Assembly (NCBI RefSeq): GCF_900143085.1
Contig: NZ_FRCZ01000003.1
Span: forward strand, 1-64,000
Direction: 5' to 3'
DNA length: 64,000 bases
Origin: Gracilibacillus kekensis
GTDB lineage: Bacteria; Bacillota; Bacilli; Bacillales; Amphibacillaceae
Shown here: piece by piece, positions 1 through 9,185 of the stretch
Position numbering within the stretch: position 1 is the stretch's first letter
Layout of the letters: the number at the start of each line of letters is the position of its first letter
Program-made: the position numbers and the translations under genes
Notes under the pieces: model-generated
Told to the model about the DNA's origin: nothing
The model's input: only the letters and a program-made list of their open reading frames with translations
The model's database searches: none

Positions 1-306
<306 letters not shown>

Positions 307-400
307 TATACTAAAATAAAGTGCGGTTTGTTTGAAGCTTGTTTTTCTTTTCTTATCTAGTTTTTAGTGTATATCCCTTTTATTATAATATAAGCCCGAG

Positions 401-517
401 TCTGGTAACGATAGCGGAGAGGTCACACCTGTTCCCATGCCGAACACAGCAGTTAAGCTCTCCAGCGCCCATGGTAGTTGGGGCTCGCGCCCCTGCAAGA
501 GTAGGACGTTGCCAGGT
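401..517 (+). rRNA. 5S ribosomal RNA
   Basis: About 117 nt that match the Bacillales 5S pattern. The helix I strands TCTGGTAACG and GTTGCCAGG pair at the two ends. The conserved internal boxes GAGGTCACACC, CCCATGCCGAACAC and AGAGTAGGACG occur in order. It ends the rRNA operon and is followed by a strong terminator. Exact ends are accurate to a few bases. Confidence 0.97.
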
Positions 518-521
518 ATAT

Positions 522-565
522 AAAAAAGCTTAGTAATCATTTAAATGTTTACTAAGCTTTTTTTG
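522..565 (+). terminator. Rho-independent terminator of the rRNA operon
   Basis: An inverted repeat (AAAAAGCTTAGTAA paired with TTTACTAAGCTTTTT) is followed by a T run, just downstream of 5S rRNA. Confidence 0.9.
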
Positions 566-632
566 TATCTATTTATTGATTGTATTTACATTGCCATAAA
601 CCAAGGAACTAATCGAAGGTTAAAGCGCATAA

Positions 633-940
633 CTACTTTTCAGTTATTATTTCTTCTTTACTATAAATTTCATACGCAATATAGCCTAACAAATAGCCTG
701 TTCCTGCTCCTAAACTTATTGTAAATAGTACAGGAAGTGAAGAAAACATACCTATGATTATGCCTAAAGCGCAACCAAAAATCATTCCTAATGGTATTAA
801 ACTACCTAACAAATTTTGAGCGCTATGAGGCTTTTTCTTGCCGAGAGTTCCTTGGATTTGTCTTTTTTTAGCATATTAATTACAAGTAATACAATTTCTC
901 CCACAATTAACATAGGCAAAATAGCTATAACAAAACCCAT
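633..940 (-). pseudogene. Small membrane protein gene, frameshifted
   Basis: On the minus strand an ATG at 940 with AAGG upstream opens a frame MGFVIAILPMLIVGEIVL, about 41 codons long, that runs into TAG. One base earlier in register a second frame continues without stop to 633: SAQNLLGSLIPLGMIFG, then a glycine-rich hydrophobic stretch and the tail EIYSKEEIITEK. Joined by a one-base shift near the A run at about 825-835, the product is a roughly 100-residue protein with about three membrane segments. I do not recognise the family. The two-frame continuity of membrane-protein-like sequence argues for one broken gene. A sequencing error in the A run would look the same. Confidence 0.6.
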
Positions 941-1064
941 TTATAAACCTTTTGATTTTGAAGACAAAGCCGAATATTCATTTTTTCACGGTTCTTCATG
1001 GTTTAACTGTTATAATGCAAGAACAGAACATTAAAAGACAATTGCTTTCTATACGAATATTTTT

Positions 1065-2324
1065 TTATAAGCTCATGGTTTCCCATGCTGCATGCATTCC
1101 TGCAACTCTCCCTGTTACCATTGCCGCAGTAATATTGTATCCTCCGGTGTAGCCATGTATATCTAAGACTTCACCACAGAAATATAAACCATGCATTAAT
1201 TTAGATTGCATCGTATTTGGAATAACTTCTTTTATCGAAACACCGCCACCCGTTACAAAGGCTTTCTCTAAAGGCAAGCTGCCATTAACTTTAAAAGAAA
1301 ACCCTTTTAAGTCATCAATAAAATGCTCTAATTTTTCCCGGGAGATATTGGCGTTTTTGATGTCAGTAGATATACTACTACGTTCTAATAAAAAATCTAA
1401 ATATCTTTCAGGCACCATGCCTTTAGTTGTATTTTTAAAAGTTTTTTTAGGGTTTTCATTAATTGCGTTTAATAACTCCTGAATAAGTTGATTAACAGTT
1501 TTATCAGGTATTGCATCGATAGTAACATCAACACTTTTTTGACCTTTCATTAATAGCTTGACAATATACTGGGAACAACGCAATACAGCAGGACCTGAAA
1601 TACCGAAATGTGTGAACAACATATCCATTTGATGGGTAACCACTTTTTTCCCTTTATTATCATATACGGTTAGACTAACATTTCTTAGTGCTGTACCTTG
1701 TAAAATTTTTTTCTTAATAAACGTTTCATTAGAAACAATCGGTACTTCGGTAGGATATAGCTCTGTTATCGTATGACCCGCTTTTTTAGCCCAGGGAAAA
1801 GCATCACCTGTTGAACCTGTATGGGGTACGGCTTTTCCTCCTGCCGCTATTATAATAGCTTTCGTAGAAATTTTTGTTCCATCTTTTAAAATAATATGAT
1901 GAATAGTCTCTCCATAATCGATTGCTTGTACTACAGTATTCTTCTTTACCGTTACATTCCATTTATCTAACTCATTCAATAAGGCGTTGACAACATCGCT
2001 CGATTTATTACTCATCGGAAACATTCGACCATGATCTTCTTCTTTGAGGGCTACTCCAAGCCCTTCAAAATATTCGATAATATCGTAATTATCAAAAATA
2101 GAAAAAGCACTATATAAAAATCGACCATTTCCAGGAATATGTTTAATTACCTCATCTGCAGGCAATCGATTTGTGACATTGCACCTGCCTCCACCAGAAA
2201 TAGCGAGTTTCTTTCCTAATTTATTTCCTTTATCAATCAATAAAGTTTGGGCGCCTTGTTCAGCTGCAGCAATTGCAGCCATTAACCCAGATGGACCACC
2301 ACCAATTATTGTTACGTCTACCAT
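1065..2324 (-). CDS. NAD(P)/FAD-dependent oxidoreductase, YtfP/HI0933 family
   Basis: The product is a flavoprotein of the HI0933/BaiN-like family (Bacillus YtfP), about 419 residues from the chosen start. The N-terminus has the dinucleotide-binding signature [14 protein letters not shown], followed by the GGGRCN motif typical of the family. The C-terminus carries [10 protein letters not shown] and a [18 protein letters not shown]-contact region. I chose ATG at 2324 because AGGAAG lies 10 bases upstream. A GTG at 2354 would add ten poorly conserved residues. It is divergent from the murJ-like gene, an arrangement common in Bacilli. The physiological substrate of this family is not firmly known. 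Confidence 0.9.
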   Translation of the reverse strand: MVDVTIIGGGPSGLMAAIAAAEQGAQTLLIDKGNKLGKKLAISGGGRCNVTNRLPADEVIKHIPGNGRFLYSAFSIFDNYDIIEYFEGLGVALKEEDHGRMFPMSNKSSDVVNALLNELDKWNVTVKKNTVVQAIDYGETIHHIILKDGTKISTKAIIIAAGGKAVPHTGSTGDAFPWAKKAGHTITELYPTEVPIVSNETFIKKKILQGTALRNVSLTVYDNKGKKVVTHQMDMLFTHFGISGPAVLRCSQYIVKLLMKGQKSVDVTIDAIPDKTVNQLIQELLNAINENPKKTFKNTTKGMVPERYLDFLLERSSISTDIKNANISREKLEHFIDDLKGFSFKVNGSLPLEKAFVTGGGVSIKEVIPNTMQSKLMHGLYFCGEVLDIHGYTGGYNITAAMVTGRVAGMHAAWETMSL

Positions 2325-2495
2325 AGTTATATTACTTCCTTCCGCTTTGTTCACATACTGTATTAAAATTTTATATCAAATGGGGGAGAATCACAAATAT
2401 ATAAGTGTAATTATCTGTCGAAATCAATAACATTAATTGGATTGCTATGTTAAAATAGTTTTGGTTAGATTATTTTAATGAATAAAGGTGAAAGT

Positions 2496-4118
2496 ATGTC
2501 GAGTTCGAATTTTTTACGTGGAACACTCTTGCTTACGGGAGCAAGTTTTTTATCCAAATTTTTAGGGATGATCTATACCATTCCCTTTACAAATATGGTT
2601 GGCGAAACAGGTATGGCGCTTTATGGATATTCGTATATTCCATACACAATAATGTTGAGCATGTCTACAATAGGTGTCCCATTAGCTGTTTCAAAATTTG
2701 TTGCTAAATATAATTCTTTTAATGATTATTATTCGAGTATGAGAATGTTTAAAGTCAGTACCGTGTTAATGCTGATCACTGGTTTTATAGCTTTTATCAT
2801 TATGTATTTTGGTGCCGGAGTATTTTCTGGCTGGATATTGTCCGAAGAAAACAAAAATATTACACTGAATGAGGTAAAAGATGTTATACAAATGGTAAGT
2901 TTTTCACTTATCATTATTCCTAGCATGGCCATTATGAGAGGTTTTTTTCAAGGAAACAAATCAATGGGGCCTACCGCTGTATCACAAGTGATTGAACAAA
3001 TTTTTAGAATTGCATTCTTGCTTGTTGCCGTTTTTATAGTGGTAATCGTTTTACAGGGTGAACTAGCAACTGCAATAGGTTTTGCTGCTTTTTCAGCATT
3101 CATTGGTGCTATTGCATCATGGGGCGTATTAGCTTTTTATTGGAAAAAAAGAAAAAAATACTTAGATGCTGCAATTGAAGGTCAGAAAAAGAAGGAAAAA
3201 ATTCCTGTTTCTACTCTATTAAAAGAGTTATCTCGATATGCGGGTCCGTTTGTATTAATTGGAGTTGCGATTCCCCTGTACCAGCTGATTGATTTATTTA
3301 CCTTTAATCATGCGATGGCTGAAATTGGTAAGGCGGATGTAGCTGATATTGCTTTCTCTGTTTTCAATGTTCAAGGGCATAAGCTTGTGATTATTCCAGT
3401 GACAATCGCTACTGGATTGTCTCTTGCATTGATTCCTGAAATAACAGATGCTTATAACACGAAAGATACCCTAAAATTAAAAAAACTAATTAATCAGGCA
3501 TTACAAATCATTATGTTTTTCGTGTTGCCAGCTATAGTTGGATTAATTCTCTTATCAGACTCTATTTATGGAAGTTTGTTTAGTTTAGATAATATTGATG
3601 TTGCAGGGAAAGTGTTTGCTTGGTATGCACCTGTTGCATTAACATTTGCGTTTTTTACTGTTACTTCATATATTTTACAAGGTGTAGAAAGACAAAACTT
3701 CACTTTAATAAGTTTATCAGCAGGTATATTAACTAAAATTTTATTGAATTCCTTATTTATTCAAGTATTTGCAGAAATCGGAGCAATACTTGTGACGCTT
3801 ATTGCTACTAGCATCGCGGTGATCCTTAATGTATGGCAAATAAAAAAGGCGATCGATTTTCAATTTAAGAATTTTTATAAACTAACTCTTTTAATGTTAA
3901 TTTTTACTGCAATTATGACGATTGCTGTATTAATTGTAAAAGGTATTTTAGGAGTCTTCTTAGAGGTTGATAAAAATCGTTTCGATGCGATTATTATGAT
4001 GGTGGCAGGTGTTGGTGTTGGCGGATTCATTTACCTGTATTTAGGCTATGCATCAACTTTATTTGAGAGAATTACAGGTAGAAGAATAGCTGTTATAGAC
4101 AAACTGCTCAGAAGATAG
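2496..4118 (+). CDS. murJ: Lipid II flippase MurJ/YtgP, MVF/MATE-like polysaccharide biosynthesis family
   Basis: A polytopic membrane protein of about 540 residues with roughly 14 hydrophobic segments. The N-terminal signature LLTGASFLSKFLGMIYTIPF is typical of the SpoVB/YtgP branch of the MVF superfamily. YtgP is the B. subtilis MurJ, which moves the cell-wall precursor lipid II across the membrane. I chose the ATG at 2496 because AAAGGTG sits just upstream. An ATG at 2478 is in frame but lacks a ribosome site. The gene is followed after 17 bases by an rRNA pseudouridine synthase gene, as in B. subtilis, so the two are probably co-transcribed. A SpoVB-type paralogue is the main alternative reading. 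Confidence 0.87.
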   Translation: MSSSNFLRGTLLLTGASFLSKFLGMIYTIPFTNMVGETGMALYGYSYIPYTIMLSMSTIGVPLAVSKFVAKYNSFNDYYSSMRMFKVSTVLMLITGFIAFIIMYFGAGVFSGWILSEENKNITLNEVKDVIQMVSFSLIIIPSMAIMRGFFQGNKSMGPTAVSQVIEQIFRIAFLLVAVFIVVIVLQGELATAIGFAAFSAFIGAIASWGVLAFYWKKRKKYLDAAIEGQKKKEKIPVSTLLKELSRYAGPFVLIGVAIPLYQLIDLFTFNHAMAEIGKADVADIAFSVFNVQGHKLVIIPVTIATGLSLALIPEITDAYNTKDTLKLKKLINQALQIIMFFVLPAIVGLILLSDSIYGSLFSLDNIDVAGKVFAWYAPVALTFAFFTVTSYILQGVERQNFTLISLSAGILTKILLNSLFIQVFAEIGAILVTLIATSIAVILNVWQIKKAIDFQFKNFYKLTLLMLIFTAIMTIAVLIVKGILGVFLEVDKNRFDAIIMMVAGVGVGGFIYLYLGYASTLFERITGRRIAVIDKLLRR

Positions 4119-4135
4119 AGAAGGAGGTTTTCCGA

Positions 4136-4837
4136 ATCCGACTAGATAAGTTTCTGGCCAATATGGGTTATGGTAGTCGAAAAGATGTGAAAGCATTGAT
4201 TAAGAATAAAAGAATAACCGTCAATGATGAGATCATTAGAAAATCTGATATAAAAATTGATCGTTATCAAGATCAAATAAAATGTGATGATCATATCATT
4301 ACATATCAAGAATTTATCTATATCATGTTACACAAACCATCTGGTTATTTATCTGCAACAGAGGATAACAAGCAGAAGACAGTGTTAGATTTAATTAAAA
4401 AGAAGGATAAGATATTAGATCCGTTTCCTGTTGGGCGATTAGATAAAGATACGGAAGGTCTATTATTGTTAACCAATGATGGGCAGTTAGCTCATGAATT
4501 ATTATCACCTAAAAAGCACGTCGATAAAAAATATATAGCAACCGTAGCAGAAAAAGTCACAGAAAGCGATGTGAAACGTTTTTCAGAGGGTGTGGTATTA
4601 GATGATGGTTATCTAACAAAACCAGCCCAATTAAGCGTAATTGGGGAGTATAGGGTGCAAATTATCATTACTGAAGGGAAATACCATCAAATAAAAAGAA
4701 TGTTTGAAGCAATTGGGAACAAAGTATTATATTTAAAAAGAATTTCGATGGGGAGTTTGACTTTAGATCGTGATTTAGATAAAGGAAAATACCGTGAACT
4801 AACAAAAGAAGAAATAACGCAATTACGAAGAAAATAA
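4136..4837 (+). CDS. rRNA pseudouridine synthase, RsuA/RluB family, apparent ATC start
   Basis: The protein converts a uridine in rRNA to pseudouridine. An N-terminal S4-like domain (RLDKFLANMGYGSRKDVKAL) precedes the catalytic domain, whose motif is FPVGRLDKDTEGLLLLTNDG with the catalytic aspartate in GRLDKDT. KYHQIKRMFEAIGNKVLYLKR is the usual C-terminal motif. The first ATG (4163) would remove the strongly conserved RLDKFLAN start of the S4 domain and has no ribosome site. A perfect AGGAGG (4122-4127) lies 8 bases before ATC at 4136, giving (M)RLDKFLANMG. I therefore place the start at ATC, a rare but known initiation codon. A single base change or error from ATG is the alternative. B. subtilis has a homologue at the same locus. 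Confidence 0.88.
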   Translation: MRLDKFLANMGYGSRKDVKALIKNKRITVNDEIIRKSDIKIDRYQDQIKCDDHIITYQEFIYIMLHKPSGYLSATEDNKQKTVLDLIKKKDKILDPFPVGRLDKDTEGLLLLTNDGQLAHELLSPKKHVDKKYIATVAEKVTESDVKRFSEGVVLDDGYLTKPAQLSVIGEYRVQIIITEGKYHQIKRMFEAIGNKVLYLKRISMGSLTLDRDLDKGKYRELTKEEITQLRRK

Positions 4838-4840
4838 AAT

Positions 4841-4865
4841 ACCAGTATTTGTAACAAATACTGGT
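4841..4865 (-). terminator. Hairpin between convergent genes
   Basis: ACCAGTATTTG and CAAATACTGGT form an 11-bp perfect stem with a short loop. The T-rich tail is on the minus-strand side (TATTTTATTTTC), so it best serves the ytzE-like gene. It may also stop the pseudouridine synthase transcript. Confidence 0.65.
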
Positions 4866-4888
4866 CAAGAATTTATACATTAAACGTT

Positions 4889-5107
4889 TCAGGAGATTTT
4901 TACTTTTTTGTTTGTGATTATCCAACTTCCCCGATTCGGACTGTTAACGAGTCCATTAAATGCTAGCAAATGCAGGTCTCGTTGTACGGTACGATCTGTA
5001 ATACCAAACTCTTCAGCTATTTGACTCGTGGTCACTGGTCCATTATCTCTTATGAATATATAGACAGCTTTTACACGAGTGAGCATGCGGGTGGTTGATT
5101 GACTCAA
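4889..5107 (-). CDS. Small DeoR-type winged-helix regulator, YtzE-like
   Basis: A 72-residue protein that is little more than one winged helix-turn-helix: VYIFIRDNGPVTTSQIAEEFGITDRTVQRDLHLL, followed by a short wing (NRGSWIITNKK). This matches the N-terminal DNA-binding domain of DeoR/HTH_11 regulators without a sugar-binding domain. B. subtilis has the same short protein, YtzE, at this locus. The start is TTG at 5107, supported by AAGGAGTGA upstream. Its target is unknown. Confidence 0.8.
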   Translation of the reverse strand: MSQSTTRMLTRVKAVYIFIRDNGPVTTSQIAEEFGITDRTVQRDLHLLAFNGLVNSPNRGSWIITNKKVKIS

Positions 5108-5251
5108 AAAATCACTCCTTCAAAGTTTTCACTTAAAACCTTGTTAAAGTATATTCATGTTGTACTTACTATTTTACACTTTATTGAAGAGTTTTTCTAG
5201 CTTAAAACATATAATTTACAGATAATTTAAAAAATTGGAGGTCTTACAGTT

Positions 5252-6268
5252 ATGTATATACTCAAACATCTGATGAGAAAAGTAGTTCAAATATCCAATT
5301 ATGTACTTTTTATAGCAAGCTTTTTACTTGTTATTTTTTCATCAGTGTTCATTATGTTAATAGAAAAAGAAACTTTCCCGACTTTTTTTGATGGTTTCTG
5401 GTGGGTAATGACTACGGTGACCACGGTCGGATACGGAGATTTATATCCAGTAACAGTGGCAGGCAGATGGTTGGCATTATTCTTATATGTATTTGGTATA
5501 GGGTTAATCGGTATTGTCATTGGAAAAATTATCGATGGTTTAGCAGTCTATCGAAAAAAACGTGAAGAAGGTGATATTGTGTATAAAGGAAAAGGGCATT
5601 ATATTATTATCGGGTGGTCTCAAAAAGCGAAGTTCGCGATCAAAGAAATGATTGCTACTAATACGGAAATTGAGATTGTTATTATTGATCAATTAGAGAA
5701 AGCACCGATTTTAGATCATAACATTTTTTACATAAAAGGTAATGCTAGTGAGAAGGGTCCATTAGAAAAAGCCAATATTCATGAAGCAAAGTCTGTTTTG
5801 ATTTTTTCCGATGATGCTATATCTGAAGGTCAGTTAGCGGATGGAAAAACCCTACTGATTGCGTCAACTATTGAATCAATGGCTCCTGAAGTTCATACAA
5901 TTGTTGAAGTAATGGAAGAAAGTCATATAAAAAATTTCAAATATATGAATATTGATGAATTTATTATCTCTAATGAAACGATTTCTTCCTTGTTTGTACG
6001 TTCGGCGTTTCGTAACGGTGTGTCTAATATTTTTGGTCAATTACTTCGTCGTTCACATGGAGATGATTTATACCATGTACCTTCAAAACAATCTTGGGCT
6101 ACATATAGAGATGCTTTTAATGAACTGATTGAAAAAGGAGCAACACTTGTAGCAGATCGTGATCAATTGAATATTAATCGTATGCTCGATCAACCGATTC
6201 CGAATGAAGCAGAATTATATGTTATTTGTGATAAAGCTACGTATCATTCTATTTTAAAGGCAAATTAA
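5252..6268 (+). CDS. Two-TM potassium channel with RCK/TrkA-N domain, YugO-like
   Basis: Residues 1-90 hold two membrane segments around a pore loop with the potassium selectivity filter TTVTTVGYGDLYP (TVGYGD at about 58-63). The rest is a cytoplasmic TrkA-N/RCK Rossmann domain (HYIIIGWSQKAKFAIKEM, then IVIIDQ) that usually gates the pore in response to nucleotide or ions. The length of 338 residues matches single-RCK channels such as B. subtilis YugO. GGAGG precedes the ATG. Two bases separate it from thpR, so the two are probably co-transcribed. The fused RCK domain argues against a stand-alone Ktr/Trk subunit. Confidence 0.9.
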   Translation: MYILKHLMRKVVQISNYVLFIASFLLVIFSSVFIMLIEKETFPTFFDGFWWVMTTVTTVGYGDLYPVTVAGRWLALFLYVFGIGLIGIVIGKIIDGLAVYRKKREEGDIVYKGKGHYIIIGWSQKAKFAIKEMIATNTEIEIVIIDQLEKAPILDHNIFYIKGNASEKGPLEKANIHEAKSVLIFSDDAISEGQLADGKTLLIASTIESMAPEVHTIVEVMEESHIKNFKYMNIDEFIISNETISSLFVRSAFRNGVSNIFGQLLRRSHGDDLYHVPSKQSWATYRDAFNELIEKGATLVADRDQLNINRMLDQPIPNEAELYVICDKATYHSILKAN

Positions 6269-6270
6269 TT

Positions 6271-6822
6271 ATGAAAGATTCAAATAATCATTACTTTATC
6301 GCAGTTAAATTAGACGATAAGACTAAAGAATGGATTCATGATATTCAAAAAACGTGTAGAGACACGTTTGATTTTAAACAATGGGTAGACCCTAATGATT
6401 TTCATATAACTATGCATTTTTTTGGTGCAATCGCTCAAAAGACATTAACGCAAATTGCCAGTGATTTAGAACAAATAACCGTGCGCAATAGTTTCTCATT
6501 AGAAATTGGACAACTGTCAACTTTTGGTCAATCATTAAAACCACGTGTTTTATGGATCGGTGTATCCAATACTCCGGAATTGACATCTTTGCATCATGAG
6601 GTTCAAACGGTTATTGGTCAATATGTGAATACAGATAAGAGAAGCTTTACACCACATATTACATTAGCAAAAAAATGGGCAAATACTCACACTATTAACA
6701 AAGAGAATATCAATTTTACTACAAAAACAAAAGAGATTAAGATAAATGAAATAGTAATTTATGAGATACACCCTGATAAAAAACAAAAATACCTGATATG
6801 GGATCAATTTAAATTGAAATGA
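6271..6822 (+). CDS. thpR: RNA 2',3'-cyclic phosphodiesterase, 2H/LigT family (YtlP)
   Basis: A 183-residue member of the 2H phosphoesterase superfamily that hydrolyses 2',3'-cyclic phosphates on RNA ends. Both catalytic histidine motifs are present: FHITMHFFG (H-x-T, near residue 47) and FTPHITLAKK (near residue 130). Spacing and length fit ThpR. It directly follows the K+ channel gene and precedes ytlQ by nine bases. The ytlP-ytlQ neighbour pair is also seen in B. subtilis. Confidence 0.88.
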   Translation: MKDSNNHYFIAVKLDDKTKEWIHDIQKTCRDTFDFKQWVDPNDFHITMHFFGAIAQKTLTQIASDLEQITVRNSFSLEIGQLSTFGQSLKPRVLWIGVSNTPELTSLHHEVQTVIGQYVNTDKRSFTPHITLAKKWANTHTINKENINFTTKTKEIKINEIVIYEIHPDKKQKYLIWDQFKLK

Positions 6823-6831
6823 GGTGGCAGT

Positions 6832-7755
6832 GTGGCTCAATTAATTAAACTTGATAATTATATCTCCCGTTATGAACGAGATATTTTTCATTATCCTAGT
6901 CAGTTTTCTCGGTTGAAAACAGAAAATTGGGAGAGGTTAAAATATTTGTGGGAAGATCAACTGCAATTAAAACTAGAAGTGGAAGATCAAGAAGAATTAA
7001 ATGAAACAAATTTCTCAAAATGGCGTTCATTTTTTAAGAGTCGCTCAGAAGCTGAAACAGAGGAAGCAGAAGATGAATATGACCTAGATTATTTGCCAGA
7101 GACGGAAGAAGCGTTAAAGCAATATTTTTTAGATGCGTTATTCCCTTTTCAATTAAAATGGGCTTCGACTACCATTAATGAAATGTCATTTATTGATAAA
7201 GGATATTATCATGATTATTTATTAAAATATTTTTTACAGAGAATCCCTGATACACATTTATTGATGTATTTTCCTGTTTTTCAAATAAAGAATGGGCCAC
7301 TAGAAGGGGATATCATACTCATAAGTCCTTTAGAAATTGAAATAATTACTTTAATTGATAAACCAAGTAATCAAACGATTATCCCTAATGATAGCCGGGT
7401 TTGGTATTTGGAAGAAAATAATATACAAAATAAGTTTTTAAGCCCTCTTATTAGCACTAAAAGAACGGAAAAGGTAATTCAAAGTATTTTAAATAAATAT
7501 CAACTAGATTTTCCAGTAAAAAAAGTAATTTTATCGAGAACCAATACTATGAATTATCAACTTGAGCCTTATAATACTAAGTTTGTTGATCGCGACCATC
7601 ACGAAGAATGGTTAAAACACAAGCAACAATTATATACACCTCTAAAGCATCAGCAATTGAAAATAACAGAAGCATTATTAAAGCATTGCGAATCCATTGC
7701 AGTACAGAGACCGGAATGGAAACATGAAGATACAACAGAATCATTCTGGAAGTGA
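6832..7755 (+). CDS. YtlQ-like protein of unknown function (NERD-like)
   Basis: A 307-residue soluble protein starting at GTG 6832 behind GAGGTGG. It has an acidic linker around residues 75-95 and no signal peptide. The central segment (GPLEGDIILISPLEIEIITLID) resembles the strand pattern of NERD/nuclease-related folds, but I cannot point to a full active site. It lies in the same place as B. subtilis ytlQ, between thpR and ytmP. Function is unassigned. Confidence 0.72.
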   Translation: MAQLIKLDNYISRYERDIFHYPSQFSRLKTENWERLKYLWEDQLQLKLEVEDQEELNETNFSKWRSFFKSRSEAETEEAEDEYDLDYLPETEEALKQYFLDALFPFQLKWASTTINEMSFIDKGYYHDYLLKYFLQRIPDTHLLMYFPVFQIKNGPLEGDIILISPLEIEIITLIDKPSNQTIIPNDSRVWYLEENNIQNKFLSPLISTKRTEKVIQSILNKYQLDFPVKKVILSRTNTMNYQLEPYNTKFVDRDHHEEWLKHKQQLYTPLKHQQLKITEALLKHCESIAVQRPEWKHEDTTESFWK

Positions 7756-7894
7756 CAAAAAAAGCTATTATTTTTGTCGAAAAATAAATTTTTACTTGAA
7801 ATTGTACCTAATTTTGCGTTAATCTATTATTACTATTCCCTTTTTATAGATAAAGAGGTTAAGAGATTTTTTAGAGGAATTGAGGGTGACAGCT

Positions 7895-8698
7895 GTGGAA
7901 CATATTTTAGGAGAAGATTGGACGATTTTCCCTGCCGGTGGATCAACTGGTGCGGCTTATTATGCCCAATCGAATCACAAACAACTATTTTTAAAACGTA
8001 ATTCATCTCCATTTTTAGCTGTATTATCTGCTCAAGGAATTGTACCGAAACTTGTATGGACGAAGCGTCTTGAAAATGGTGATGTAGTAACAGCTCAACA
8101 ATGGCTTGATGGAAAAGCATTAAATATTGAAGAAATGCAGCACCCTAAAGTAGCTAAGCTATTAAGTAAGATACACCATTCCTCGGAATTATTAGATATG
8201 TTGTTACGTATTGAAAAAACAACAGTTGTACCAGATCAAACCTTAGTACGTGTAAAACAATTTGTACAAGGTAATATACAGGCACGTAATTCGATTTCTG
8301 TTTATAAGGCGATCAAATTCTTGGAAAGTCGCTTAATGGATATATATTTTGAGCAACAAGTTGTATGTCACTGTGATTTGAATCACCATAATTGGATGTT
8401 ATCTACTAATGGTGAATTATATTTGATAGATTGGGATAATGCACGTGTTGGAGATCCGGCAATGGATATAGGAAGAATACTCCAATCTTATATACCGAAA
8501 CAAGAATGGGATCAATGGTTAGAGCATTATGGAATGGCGAATAGCAAAAATTTTATGCAACGTATGCATTGGTATCTCATAGTGGATGAGATTATTGGAT
8601 ACATCTGGAGTGAAAATCGCAAAAAACGAAAAGAAGCTAATACTCATTTACATGAGTTAAATCAGCTTCTGGAACAAGTTAATGATTGGAATCTTTAA
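7895..8698 (+). CDS. Phosphotransferase, APH/choline kinase fold (YtmP)
   Basis: An aminoglycoside phosphotransferase-like small-molecule kinase of about 267 residues. The Brenner motif HCDLNHHNWM and the metal-binding LYLIDWDNARVGDPAMDIG are intact. An N-terminal glycine-rich segment (PAGGSTGAAY) acts as P-loop. GTG at 7895 is preferred because AGGGTGA precedes it and VEHILGEDW matches the family start. A TTG at 7880 is possible. The substrate is unknown. The 3' end overlaps the convergent ytzH by 20 bases. Confidence 0.87.
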   Translation: MEHILGEDWTIFPAGGSTGAAYYAQSNHKQLFLKRNSSPFLAVLSAQGIVPKLVWTKRLENGDVVTAQQWLDGKALNIEEMQHPKVAKLLSKIHHSSELLDMLLRIEKTTVVPDQTLVRVKQFVQGNIQARNSISVYKAIKFLESRLMDIYFEQQVVCHCDLNHHNWMLSTNGELYLIDWDNARVGDPAMDIGRILQSYIPKQEWDQWLEHYGMANSKNFMQRMHWYLIVDEIIGYIWSENRKKRKEANTHLHELNQLLEQVNDWNL

Positions 8699-8960
8699 TA
8701 ATTTGTAACCACTGTTGAATATCAGGCTGGTGGCTGGTTATATGTTCATCTAAGTTATCAGAATTGGCACCTAAGTTTCCATATTGATCAATTCCATCCA
8801 AAATATCAACAAGTTTACTGTTCATATTAGGCTGTTGTTGAATCGATTTGATTAATCTGGAAATTTGTTGACATTCAGAAGAGCTTCCACAACATTCTTC
8901 AGCATGTAAGCTTAAAAGATCATGTAATAAATCTAATTGGTTGTTTACGTTTAACACCAT
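8679..8960 (-). CDS. YtzH-like protein
   Basis: A 93-residue acidic, helical protein with a cysteine pair near residue 20 (ECCGSSSECQQISRL) and a C-terminal WLQIIKDS. It matches the small YtzH family found beside ytmP in Bacillus. ATG at 8960 is chosen behind AAGGTGGG. The longer frame upstream has no ribosome site. Function is unknown. Confidence 0.78.
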   Translation of the reverse strand: MVLNVNNQLDLLHDLLSLHAEECCGSSSECQQISRLIKSIQQQPNMNSKLVDILDGIDQYGNLGANSDNLDEHITSHQPDIQQWLQIIKDSNH

Positions 8961-9029
8961 GACTAATATCCCACCTTTTAGGATTAGCATAAACGAAATA
9001 AAAGAAATTATACATTTCTTAAGAGAGAA

Positions 9030-9056
9030 GGCTTTTGCCAACTATTTGGCAAAAGC
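9030..9056. promoter_or_regulatory. Inverted repeat between ytzH and trmB
   Basis: GGCTTTTGCCAA and TTGGCAAAAGCC form a perfect 12-bp stem around a 3-5 base loop. There is no clear T run on either strand, so it is not a normal terminator. It lies between the divergent ytzH and trmB starts and may be an operator, an attenuator hairpin or a transcript-stabilising element. Confidence 0.55.
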
Positions 9057-9185
9057 CACTTTCATGTACGATAGCAAAAAAACAAGAAAGCACCTGCTAA
9101 AAGGTGAAGTGAATGTTTATTTTATTTATAAAGATATAATACAAAGGTAATCATACTAAAAACAGAGCGTAAAGGAGAACCGAAA

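Noticed and set aside
8941-9150. 69-codon plus-strand frame between ytzH and trmB
   Set aside because: It overlaps the ytzH start antisense, reads through the hairpin and has no convincing ribosome site; the end coincides with a promoter-like TATAAT.
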